Source: a virus
IMG/VR virus record: IMGVR_UViG_3300034073_002360
Span: 1-36,087 of that record
Length of the DNA: 36,087 nt
Strand: one strand, 5' to 3'
The position numbers were made by a program, and so were the translations under genes. Below, piece after piece: positions 1 through 6,891 of the stretch. Positions within the stretch are counted from its first letter, which is position 1. Each line of letters opens with the position of its first letter. The notes beneath the pieces were generated by a model, which was given only the letters and a program-made list of their open reading frames with translations, was not told the DNA's origin and did not search any database.

Positions 1-127
1 AGCAGCTCCTTGGCGAGCTCGTCGGGCAGGTCGACTGTTCCGTCCCGCTCGCACTCGTAGCTCATGCCGGAGGGCTGCGGGAGGGTCACGGCGCTGTGGA
101 CGCCTGTGTAGGTAAGGGTCTTCACGG
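1..127. repeat. Terminal direct repeat, left copy (circular overlap)
   Basis: Bases 1-127 are identical to bases 35961-36087. A 127-base exact overlap equals a common largest k-mer of de Bruijn assemblers, so it most likely marks a circular (or circularly permuted) assembly and not a true terminal repeat. It carries the 5' part (bases 125 to 1) of the 62-aa gene that is complete at 35897-36085, so nothing here should be counted as a second gene. Confidence 0.95.
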
Positions 128-133
128 TTACTC

Positions 134-568
134 CTAGATCCGGGCTGCTGCCTGGATACCGATGGTCAAGATGGATTGGCGGGCTTGGTCTGAGCCGTAT
201 TCCTCAAGCTGGAACGGAGCGAGGATCTCGGCAATGCGCACGGTGCCTGCGACTGTTGGGTTTGTGCGCAGGTAGTCCTCTATCTCGGCGGCGATGGCAA
301 AGCAGCGCTCTGAGCATTGCTGCTGCTGGTTGCCTTCCCTGAGCACCGAGACGTAGACGTCGAGGGTGTAGGTCTCTTCCTTGGCAAGAGCGCCGAGAGC
401 GGCGAACTCCTGCGTGCCGTTGATGTCGGTAAGGGCGATAAACTCGCGCGGCGCACCGAGCGGCACTCCGTAGCTGACGGTGACCCCTGACAGGCCGCTG
501 CGGGCCGCAAGGGCGTCGTAGAGCGCGTCCTTGAACGCTGGCGCGGTTGAGTAGTAGGTGAGAGACAT
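134..568 (-). CDS. Putative tail terminator / head-tail closure protein
   Basis: A 144-aa protein with no obvious enzymatic motif. Its place between the head-tail connector and the major tail protein, and its size, match the tail terminator family of HK97/lambda-type phages, which caps the tail tube and joins it to the head. The N-terminal half has the usual pattern of a helix (residues 8-22) followed by strands. The ATG at 568 overlaps the stop of the connector gene (TGATG), implying coupled translation. The next gene downstream begins 9 bases after its stop, with an AGGAG ribosome site overlapping that stop. The role is inferred from synteny; another head-completion role is possible. Confidence 0.6.
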   Translation of the reverse strand: MSLTYYSTAPAFKDALYDALAARSGLSGVTVSYGVPLGAPREFIALTDINGTQEFAALGALAKEETYTLDVYVSVLREGNQQQQCSERCFAIAAEIEDYLRTNPTVAGTVRIAEILAPFQLEEYGSDQARQSILTIGIQAAARI

Positions 569-1200
569 CAGGCCATACCGATGCGGCGAAACGGCGCCAG
601 CATCCGCAGGGTTGAAGCCGGCAGCGCGTAGGTCACCGGGCGGTCGGGCTGCAGCTGGCGCGGCTCGTTGAGGCCGATGTCGCCAAGGTCAAGTGCCGGG
701 ATGTCCTTGCGGATAGCCGAGGCCACGGCGATGACCGTTGCCTGCTTGACGTCGGCGGGAACCGATGCCATCCCCCAGGCGCCGGCGATCGACACCTGCG
801 AGTAGCCGAAGTATTTGGCGGTGTCTGAATCGTGAAGGGTTGTCAGGTCAGCCGAGAAGCGCACGCGGTAGTAGGTGCCAAAGCGCGTCGGCATTGGCAG
901 CAGCTGATAGTCGGTATTGGCGGCGAGGGTTTCGGGCTGGACCTCTTCCGGGTGCAGCAGGATGGCGCTTGCGGTGCGGATCTCGTAAGGCGCCAGGCTG
1001 AGGATGCGCTCACCGACCGGCAGCGTGAAGATGCGCGTGGCCGAGGCGGTGGCGACAAACTCGCGCTCGCAGTAGCGGGCGATGGCGTCGCTGATGGGCG
1101 TAATGGTGTTGCTGATGAGCGTGTCGCGGCCGGTGTCGGCGGCGGGCAGCTCGAGGAACGCCCTCACGTCGGAGAGCGAGCACAGGTCCTGAGCGGCCAT
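568..1200 (-). CDS. Head-tail connector (adaptor) protein
   Basis: A 210-aa protein that starts with a short helix-rich stretch (LSDVRAFLELPAADTGRDTL) typical of the gp6-like/gp15-like head-tail connector family, followed by helices ending in YCEREF. In such proteins these helices form a ring under the portal. The ATG at 1200 follows directly on the TAG of the 56-aa gene, and the stop overlaps the start of the closure protein. Position two genes after the major capsid protein is the usual one for a connector. It acts in the virion neck. Family assignment rests on the N-terminal pattern and gene order. Confidence 0.65.
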   Translation of the reverse strand: MAAQDLCSLSDVRAFLELPAADTGRDTLISNTITPISDAIARYCEREFVATASATRIFTLPVGERILSLAPYEIRTASAILLHPEEVQPETLAANTDYQLLPMPTRFGTYYRVRFSADLTTLHDSDTAKYFGYSQVSIAGAWGMASVPADVKQATVIAVASAIRKDIPALDLGDIGLNEPRQLQPDRPVTYALPASTLRMLAPFRRIGMA

Positions 1201-1371
1201 CTATCGCCTTGCGCCCAGCGTCGGGATGCGCTTGGCGGCCTTCTCGGCCTGCGTGCGGCCTTCCTGGCCGATCTTTGCCAGCTGCGCGTTGAGCTTGGCG
1301 ACGAGCTCGTGGTCTCGGGCCTTGGCGGCACGGTCGCGCTCGGAGACAAGCGCGGCGATCTTGCTCAGCAT
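1201..1371 (-). CDS. Small basic, coiled-coil-like protein between capsid and connector genes
   Basis: A 56-aa reading frame beginning MLSKIAALVSERDRAAKARD and ending IPTLGARR. It is rich in Lys, Arg and Ala with a heptad-like helix over residues 1-50. The ATG at 1371 has a good ribosome site (AGGGAG, 5 bases upstream), and its TAG abuts the ATG of the connector gene, so it sits firmly in the late operon. I do not recognise the family. Small proteins in this position in other siphophages are often head accessory proteins or unknown. The existence of the gene is well supported; the function is not. Confidence 0.6.
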   Translation of the reverse strand: MLSKIAALVSERDRAAKARDHELVAKLNAQLAKIGQEGRTQAEKAAKRIPTLGARR

Positions 1372-1397
1372 CGTTTCTCCCTAATCGAACTGCGGAA

Positions 1398-1442
1398 AGC
1401 AGCGGGCGGGAATCGAACCCGCCCTGACCCTCCAGGGCTGCT
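1398..1442 (-). ncRNA. tRNA-like T-arm hairpin and acceptor-like helix (not a full tRNA)
   Basis: In the only sizeable gap of the head genes (1372-1457), the minus strand reads GCGGG-TTCGATT-CCCGC, a textbook tRNA T-arm (stem 1406-1410 with 1418-1422; seven pairs if extended to GGGCGGG/CCCGCCC). A second hairpin, CCTG-GAGGGT-CAGG (1423-1436), lies before it, and AGCAGC/GCTGCT (1437-1442 with 1398-1403) encloses both like a short acceptor stem. No D-arm or anticodon arm with a correct 7-base loop can be drawn, so a canonical tRNA is excluded. It may be a tRNA remnant, an attachment-site core, or a processing or attenuation hairpin after the capsid gene. Confidence 0.4.
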
Positions 1443-1457
1443 GTGCGTCGCTTAGAC

Positions 1458-2798
1458 CTAGAAGGTCGGGGCGACGAGGCCGGTGCCGCTGATGACAGCG
1501 AAGTTGTCGCCGGCGTACCTCTCGGCAGTGAAGGCCGAGAAGTTGTAGAGACGGAAGCGCACGGTGAGCTCCGCCGAGAGGGTCTCGCGGAAGACTTCCG
1601 CCTTCGGAGCGCCCTCGTAGAGGAAAGCGTCGTCGAACTTGCCGACGATGATGCGGTCCTCGTTGGTGCCCGAGCCGAGGTTGGTCGGGATGTTGGCGTC
1701 CAGGTAGACCGGCAGGCCCATGAGGGTGCCGGCGAACGCCTCCGCAGCCACGTCGCCGAAGGTGGCGACAGCGTTCTGCGGGACCGAGCTGTTCGGAACG
1801 ACCAGCGGGCGGTTGCTCGAGTCGAGCGAGGCCAGCAGGAAGCCCCAGCGGCGCGGGTGCATGACGATCGCGTTCGGCGGCGCGAAGCGCTCCGAGTTGA
1901 TCTGCTGCACGGCGTCAGCCAGCTTCGGGAACAGGCCGGCAGCGGTCGGCGTCGTGGCGGTGTACGTCACGGCGTTGACGGTGTCGGCGTTGAGGATGCC
2001 CTCGTGCGTACCGGACGAACCGGAGCCGCTGATGATCCCGTCGTCGATGGCCTTCGCGTGAGCGGCGGCCAGGTCGGAGAAGATCACCTGGTCAAATGCG
2101 ACCGGCGATTGCTCGACCAATTGAACGGAGCAGTCGCTGATTCCGCCGTAAGTGCGGACGGGAGCGGTGACCGCAGCGGTGACCAGGTCGGTCTCCGAGA
2201 CGGCAGTGTTCTGCGTGGCCTGAGCGGCGACCGACGTACCCGTCGTGATGGCGGGGACGCTGATCGAGTCGGTGCCCGCCGGCAGCGGGAACTTCTGGCA
2301 CAGGTCAGCGGTGACGCGACCGGCGCGGGCCTTGGCAACATAGTCGGCCACGAGCCAAAGAGGCGGCACAAACTCTCCGCCCGAAGTGTCGGTCGTGTTG
2401 TTGTCGCGGGCCTCGCTGGTTGCGATGTGCAGCGAGTGCTGGGACAGACGCTCGGCGGCATCGCTGTCGCCACGGGTCTTCGCCAGGTACAGGTCGCGGA
2501 AGTAGGAGCGCTCGGGCCGGTCCTTGCGGTACACGGCCTCGTTGCTCACGACCTCCACGCGGGGCGACTCGGTCTCCTCGACCGGGCGCACCGGCATCGA
2601 CTCGCGGGCCTCGACGACGGCCTCCATGCGCTCCAGCTCCTTGCGGGCGCGCTCGGCGGCATCGTGAGCCGAGTCGAACTCCGACTGCAGGGCGTCGAGG
2701 TCGGCCGACTCGTCGGCGGTCTCGATCGCGTCAGCAGCGGAGTGAAGGGTCTGCGCAGCGGCGTTGTAAGCGTCGCGCAGCTCGGTGATGCGGGACAT
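1458..2798 (-). CDS. Major capsid protein, HK97 fold, with N-terminal scaffolding (delta) domain
   Basis: A 446-aa protein. Residues 1-65 form a charged coiled coil (RITELRDAYNAAAQTL onwards), like the HK97 delta domain that scaffolds the prohead and is removed by the phage protease. The remainder, from about residue 125 (TSGGEFVPPLWL), is the HK97-type shell domain with the late stretch on viewing C-terminus NFAVISGTGLVAPTF. No separate scaffold gene is present, which fits the fused scaffold. The ATG at 2798 overlaps the protease stop (TGATG) with AAGGAG upstream; a GTG three bases earlier is too close to that site. It lies directly after the protease, as in HK97. Confidence 0.93.
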   Translation of the reverse strand: MSRITELRDAYNAAAQTLHSAADAIETADESADLDALQSEFDSAHDAAERARKELERMEAVVEARESMPVRPVEETESPRVEVVSNEAVYRKDRPERSYFRDLYLAKTRGDSDAAERLSQHSLHIATSEARDNNTTDTSGGEFVPPLWLVADYVAKARAGRVTADLCQKFPLPAGTDSISVPAITTGTSVAAQATQNTAVSETDLVTAAVTAPVRTYGGISDCSVQLVEQSPVAFDQVIFSDLAAAHAKAIDDGIISGSGSSGTHEGILNADTVNAVTYTATTPTAAGLFPKLADAVQQINSERFAPPNAIVMHPRRWGFLLASLDSSNRPLVVPNSSVPQNAVATFGDVAAEAFAGTLMGLPVYLDANIPTNLGSGTNEDRIIVGKFDDAFLYEGAPKAEVFRETLSAELTVRFRLYNFSAFTAERYAGDNFAVISGTGLVAPTF

Positions 2799-3691
2799 CA
2801 CTTCTCCTTGCTGTGGTGATTGTGGAGAGCCATGCGCGCGTTGTTGCGCATGACCTGCAGACGCTTGGACATCGTCTGCTCGCCGCCCTCATCCGAAGCG
2901 ACGGCGCCGCCCGCCTGTTCAGGCGCGACGGTTAGAGCCCCAGGAACTTCCTGCGAGCTGTCCAGAAGATTGTGTTGGCGCAGCGCCGAGCGAATCAGCG
3001 CAACGTCGGTCTGCGGGTAGGCGCCCTGAGCGACTACTGAGACGTCGTAGAGGCCGGAGACCTTGCGAACGGTGCGCATGATGGTGCCGGTCTCCTCGTC
3101 CTTCCTCCACTCGTCGCCGTCCTCGGCGGTAGTGAAGGCAAAGCTCATCTGATCGACCAGGCCGGTGCGCAGCTGCTCGGCGAGGTCTTTGGCGTAGGAG
3201 AGCTGCGTGTTGATGCGGGCCCAGATGCGAAGGCCCTGCTCATCCTCGACGAGCTCAAGGGTGCCGTTGGCGGTGCGGGCCAGCGGCATCGTCATGTCGT
3301 GGCCGATGACCAGGTGAACGTCGGGCTGCTCGGCGAGCACGTCGGCAAAGGCGCCCGGAGCGATGCGCTCACGGAAGCCGCCGAGGTCGTGCGAGAGGTT
3401 GTTGAAGACGGCGGCGTGGCCGCGAACGGTCAGCTCATCCGGGCTGGCGCCGCTCTCGCGGACTTCCAGCTTGACCGGCGTGGTGGTAATCCACCGGCTC
3501 GCCAGCGGGTCTTCTTCCTCGAGCTGGTCTTCTACCTCGTCTGCCGCCTCTTCTTCGGCGATGTAGAGCGCCGCAAGCTGCTTGGCGGCCTCCGCGTTGG
3601 TCATGTGACAGCCGACAACCTCGCCGGAGTCATCCTTCACGACCGCGAAGCCTTCGCAGTCTGCGTTGTCGTCTTCAATGTGCCAGGGCAT
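2798..3691 (-). CDS. Prohead maturation protease (HK97/U35 family) with an extra N-terminal domain
   Basis: A 297-aa protein. Residues 70-200 match the HK97-type prohead serine protease that cleaves the capsid delta domain: VRGHAAVFN near 89-97, candidate catalytic His131 in VIGHDMTMPL, and candidate Ser183 in QMSFAFTTAEDGDEW. Residues 1-45 (WHIEDDNADCEGFAVVKDDS and GCHMTNAEAAKQLAALY) form a compact extra module often seen at the start of such proteases in actinobacterial phages; an acidic linker (48-61) follows. The C-terminal 80 residues are low in complexity. The ATG at 3691 directly follows the portal stop codon. It acts inside the prohead during assembly. Confidence 0.88.
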   Translation of the reverse strand: MPWHIEDDNADCEGFAVVKDDSGEVVGCHMTNAEAAKQLAALYIAEEEAADEVEDQLEEEDPLASRWITTTPVKLEVRESGASPDELTVRGHAAVFNNLSHDLGGFRERIAPGAFADVLAEQPDVHLVIGHDMTMPLARTANGTLELVEDEQGLRIWARINTQLSYAKDLAEQLRTGLVDQMSFAFTTAEDGDEWRKDEETGTIMRTVRKVSGLYDVSVVAQGAYPQTDVALIRSALRQHNLLDSSQEVPGALTVAPEQAGGAVASDEGGEQTMSKRLQVMRNNARMALHNHHSKEK

Positions 3692-4888
3692 TTATTCCAA
3701 AGGGTCGGTGGACTGAGTCAGGTTCGGAGCGCCGCCAACGGGCGTCATCTGGAGGTCATCGCCGCCTTCGACGGCCGGGTAGTTCTCCAGGGCGCGGATC
3801 TCGTTGGCGGTAAGCCAGCCGGCCTGCCGCGCCTTGAGCATCGCCTCGTAGCGCTCGCGGGTTGAGGGCCGGAGTAGTGAGTCGGCCTTGAACTCCGGGT
3901 AAAGGTTGTCCTGCGGCGGGAAGAGCTGCTGGTCGGCGCGCAGGGCGCTCTCAATGCGCCTCATACGGGGCGCCAGGCAAAACTTCAGGAACTGCTCGGT
4001 GATCTGCTGCGTGTCACCGATTACGTCGCCGGTAATGAGCTGCGCGGGAAGGCCGAAGATGCGGGCGATGTCGTGGACCGACAGCTTCATCTGGTCGACC
4101 ATCGCCAGGTCCTGCATGTTTATCGGCATCACCGTCAGCTCGGCTCCCCCACCGAGCACGGCGGTGCGCCGGGCCCTTGCCGCTCCGGCGTGAGCGCTGT
4201 TCCACAGGTCGGCGATCTCCTTGGCCTGCTCGGCGTTGACCTGCTGAGGCAGGCGGATGACCGCGCCGGGTGCGGCGTCGTTCTGAAAGAAGGCGCCCTG
4301 AAAGCGGTTTACCTGCTGCGCATTGGCGAGCACCTGACGGTGCGCCTCAAGCGGTGAAAGGCCAACGGCGCCGCCAAACGGGGCGATGCCGCGAATGTGC
4401 AGGACCTCTTTGCTGGTCAGCTCGGCAACGTCGTCGCCGTCGCGGATCTCGTAGGTCGGCTCGTAGCTGTCCTCGTTGAGCACGCGGACGCGGTCGGCGC
4501 GAATGACGCGCAGCTCGCGGACGGCTCCTCTGGACTGCGTCTTGAGGATGTAGGCGTTGCCGAACGCTTCGATGGAGCAGGTGACGTCTTGCCAGAACTC
4601 AAATGGGCTCTGCGAGGCGTTCGGGGCCCGGTGCAGCAAGTCGAACTGCGGCGCGTTGTAGTCGACCTCGGGCGTGCCGTCCTCGAGCTTGCGGTAGACC
4701 TTGCACGGCATTGCGCTGATGGAGTCGCTGATAAGGCGAATGGACGCCATGACAGCGGGCACCGAGACCGAGGAGCTCGGCGTGTTCGTGGTCAGCGCGT
4801 TGTCGGTAGGCATCGGGAAGCTGGTCCCGGCCGTACCGAAGGCGCGGGCGCGCAGGTTCACGTCACCGCCGACGGTTGCGACCCTCAC
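3692..4888 (-). CDS. Portal protein (HK97 family)
   Basis: A 398-aa protein with the features of HK97-type portals: an early helix VMASIRLISDSISAMPCKVY, the stem and wing segments (LLHRAPNASQSPFEFWQDVT; VLHIRG), the sequence VHDIARIFGLPAQLI, and the C-terminal ...LNANEIRALEN-like stretch seen here as WLTANEIRALENYPA near residue 360. Twelve copies form the ring through which the terminase packs DNA and to which the tail joins. Length is within the usual 380-450 aa. It begins with GTG at 4888, overlapping the stop of the 73-aa gene, and its TAA abuts the protease ATG. Confidence 0.93.
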   Translation of the reverse strand: MRVATVGGDVNLRARAFGTAGTSFPMPTDNALTTNTPSSSVSVPAVMASIRLISDSISAMPCKVYRKLEDGTPEVDYNAPQFDLLHRAPNASQSPFEFWQDVTCSIEAFGNAYILKTQSRGAVRELRVIRADRVRVLNEDSYEPTYEIRDGDDVAELTSKEVLHIRGIAPFGGAVGLSPLEAHRQVLANAQQVNRFQGAFFQNDAAPGAVIRLPQQVNAEQAKEIADLWNSAHAGAARARRTAVLGGGAELTVMPINMQDLAMVDQMKLSVHDIARIFGLPAQLITGDVIGDTQQITEQFLKFCLAPRMRRIESALRADQQLFPPQDNLYPEFKADSLLRPSTRERYEAMLKARQAGWLTANEIRALENYPAVEGGDDLQMTPVGGAPNLTQSTDPLE

Positions 4889-5106
4889 GAGAGCACCTGC
4901 ACGAAGATGACGCGCTCGGCGGGGACCTCAAAGTGTCCGGTGGCCTCGACGCTCTCCTCCTCCACGATGGAAGGCGTGAGCATGATGTAGTGGCCTCCCC
5001 ACCGGCCGGCGAGGATGCCTTCGACGCTAGGGCCGTCTGTGAGGTGCAGACGGGCGGCGCGCTTTCCGCGCACCTTCCACGTCAGCTTCATAAGCCATAC
5101 GGGCAA
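4885..5106 (-). CDS. Small beta-rich protein upstream of portal
   Basis: A 73-aa protein with alternating hydrophobic strands (ARLHLTDGPSVEGILAGRWG, then HYIMLTPSI and VIFVQVL), suggesting a small beta barrel of the SH3 or Sm type. I chose the TTG at 5106 because AGGAG lies 7 bases upstream; an internal ATG at 5091 has no ribosome site. Its stop overlaps the GTG of the portal gene, so the two are translationally coupled. Proteins of this size and fold between terminase and portal are common in actinobacterial phages, but I know of no assigned function. Confidence 0.65.
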   Translation of the reverse strand: MPVWLMKLTWKVRGKRAARLHLTDGPSVEGILAGRWGGHYIMLTPSIVEEESVEATGHFEVPAERVIFVQVLS

Positions 5107-5116
5107 GAGGTATCTC

Positions 5117-5905
5117 CTAGAGCTCGGCGATTTCGCCGTCTACTGTTTCGATGAAGTTGCGGGTAGTGCGCTCGACCTTGGCCTCGTCGCGCACGCGGTA
5201 GTAGTCGCGGGCGGCCTGAGCGCGGTCAAAGGTGCGCAGCTTGTTGCGGTGCTCAAAGTCAAGGTTGAGCTGGCCGTGAGGCACGACGTCGTACTCGGTC
5301 GACGGGCCCCACAGCGCCTTTAGGCCCCATTTCCAGTCAGGGTCCTGCACGGCGAAGAGGTAGTGAGCGCCGAAGACGCGCAGGCCGCGCAGCGCCTTGA
5401 ACACGCACGTCAGCGGGCTGCTTGACTTGTTCGGGGCGCCAGGGTTGCCGGTAGGCACGATTGAGGAGCCGTCCTCGCCCTTGTTCCAGTCCCAGCGCTC
5501 AACCAGGTGGACGTTGTACGCCTCGTACTCGCCGGACTGCATCTCGTTGCGGGCCCGTGTGCAGTCGCCATTGACCAGGAAGGTGTCGGCGTCGATGACG
5601 ACGTACCAGTCCTCCTCGGTAGTCATTTGCTCGGCGAGCTGGAACATAAACGAGCGTTTCTCAACCTCGTTGCCCATCCAAGGCGTGTCGGGCACAAAGA
5701 GCGTGTGACCTATGCCTGCTGCCTCGCAGCCGGTGGCGATCGCGTCGTGAGCCTCTACGCCGCTCGAGCGCCCGTCTTTGTCATAAAGAAAATAGGCACC
5801 GTCGACGTAGATCATGTGATCCACGAGGCGTGAGCAGGCGGCTGGGTGAGCGGCAAGCCAGGTCGGTGACTCGTCATAGAACGAGCACAGCCCGACAACC
5901 TTCAC
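5117..5905 (-). CDS. Glycosyltransferase-like protein (GT-A fold)
   Basis: A 262-aa protein that begins MKVVGLCSFYDESPTWLA, a typical nucleotide-sugar binding start. It contains VDHMIYVDGAYFLYDKDGR and a DxD motif in YVVIDADTFL (near residue 105), the metal- and sugar-nucleotide-binding signature of GT-A glycosyltransferases. The downstream half has a conserved-looking Trp-rich stretch (DPDWKWGLKALWG). The GTG at 5905 overlaps the stop of the ATP-grasp gene (GTGA), so the two are expressed together. Acceptor and sugar donor cannot be told from sequence; virion protein decoration is one inference, DNA or surface glycan modification another. Confidence 0.75.
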   Translation of the reverse strand: MKVVGLCSFYDESPTWLAAHPAACSRLVDHMIYVDGAYFLYDKDGRSSGVEAHDAIATGCEAAGIGHTLFVPDTPWMGNEVEKRSFMFQLAEQMTTEEDWYVVIDADTFLVNGDCTRARNEMQSGEYEAYNVHLVERWDWNKGEDGSSIVPTGNPGAPNKSSSPLTCVFKALRGLRVFGAHYLFAVQDPDWKWGLKALWGPSTEYDVVPHGQLNLDFEHRNKLRTFDRAQAARDYYRVRDEAKVERTTRNFIETVDGEIAEL

Positions 5906-6891
5906 AGCGTCACCTTCATGGCTCCGGCGTCCATCTCGCGCACCCAGGCCACCTCGGGCTCGCACTTCTGCCCGAGCTCCTGCTCGCGGCCGAGCCCGGC
6001 GTGAATGTAGGCGCCGACAAGGCTGCAGCCGGCGTGATGCCAATGCAGCGACGTTGTACCGAAACGGCCACAGTTTACTTCTGTGACCTTCGGAATCCCG
6101 GCTGTGTCTTCCCTTGCGTCGAGCATAAAGACGCCGTTAGGGACGCCCTGCAGCGCTCCTGTGACCCGCAGAGCGAGGTCGTGCAGGTCCTTGCGGTCGA
6201 TGGTGACCTGAAGCGTGGCGGTGGACGCGATGCGGGCCGGTGAACGGTCGGCACCGAGAAGACGCAGGCGCTCCTTCATGCCGTAGGCAATGAGCTCGCC
6301 GTCCTTGAACACTCCCGTCCACGAGAGGTCCCTGCCGGGCAGGCGCTCGGCCAGCATCCATTCGTCGTCGGCTATGCCGAACTGCCGGTGGTGGCGCATC
6401 CAGGCGCGCGCGATCTCAACGTCTGAGACCGGCAGGGCACCGGAAGAGCCCGCACCCGTGCGAAGGCGCATCCAGCAGTCGCCGCCGAGGTCCTCGATGG
6501 CCCGCTCGAGCTCGTTTTCGTTGGTGAGCGGTAGCGTGGCCGGCGCATTGGGGCCGACGGCGTTGGCGGTGCGGTACTTATCGCCGCAAACGAATAGGGC
6601 CGCCCTGTTCGGCAGAAGCGTTGGCGCGTTGAGCAGGTGAGCGTTGGCCGAAAGCCATTTGACCTCGGCGTCGGGCTGAGCGTGGACGAAGGCGACGTCG
6701 TACTTGTGGATCAGCTGGTTGATCTCGGTGGCGGTGCGCTCGCGGCGCACGAGCTCGCGGTGCCTTCCCCTAGCGAGCTGCAGCATGAACGGGTCCACGT
6801 CGCAGGCGACCGTCTCGTGCCCGCACTCGTAGGCAGCCTTTGTGAAGTTGACGCCGGCCGGGCCTCCAGCGCCGAGGACGAGAATCATCAT
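5902..6891 (-). CDS. ATP-grasp ligase-like protein
   Basis: A 329-aa protein. Residues 1-100 form a pre-ATP-grasp Rossmann-like domain (MILVLGAGGPAGVNFTKAAY; VACDVDPFML), then an ATP-grasp core with LRTGAGSSGALPVSD as a likely phosphate-binding loop, MLAERLPGRDLSWTGVFKDG, and the metal-binding end VTEVNCGRFGTTS. The family joins carboxylates to amines or thiols through an acyl-phosphate. The first of two ATGs (6891) overlaps the terminase stop (ATGA); the next gene's GTG overlaps its own stop. Its position between terminase and portal, paired with a glycosyltransferase, is unusual for a metabolic enzyme and suggests a role in modifying a virion or surface component. Substrate unknown. Confidence 0.78.
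   Translation of the reverse strand: MMILVLGAGGPAGVNFTKAAYECGHETVACDVDPFMLQLARGRHRELVRRERTATEINQLIHKYDVAFVHAQPDAEVKWLSANAHLLNAPTLLPNRAALFVCGDKYRTANAVGPNAPATLPLTNENELERAIEDLGGDCWMRLRTGAGSSGALPVSDVEIARAWMRHHRQFGIADDEWMLAERLPGRDLSWTGVFKDGELIAYGMKERLRLLGADRSPARIASTATLQVTIDRKDLHDLALRVTGALQGVPNGVFMLDAREDTAGIPKVTEVNCGRFGTTSLHWHHAGCSLVGAYIHAGLGREQELGQKCEPEVAWVREMDAGAMKVTL

Noticed and set aside
1372-1457. A complete tRNA gene
   Set aside because: Only a T-arm and acceptor-like helix can be drawn; position 33 is not U and no D-arm fits.
1443-2819. Long plus-strand open frame (458 aa) opposite the capsid gene
   Set aside because: It mirrors the capsid codons in a GC-rich genome. Its product is a Gly/Val/Asp/Arg-rich string without domain logic, and it has no place in the operon plan.
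5906-6043. Longer start for the glycosyltransferase (308 aa)
   Set aside because: It would read through the 3' end of the ATP-grasp gene; the GTG at 5905 gives the usual GTGA overlap and the family-typical N-terminus.
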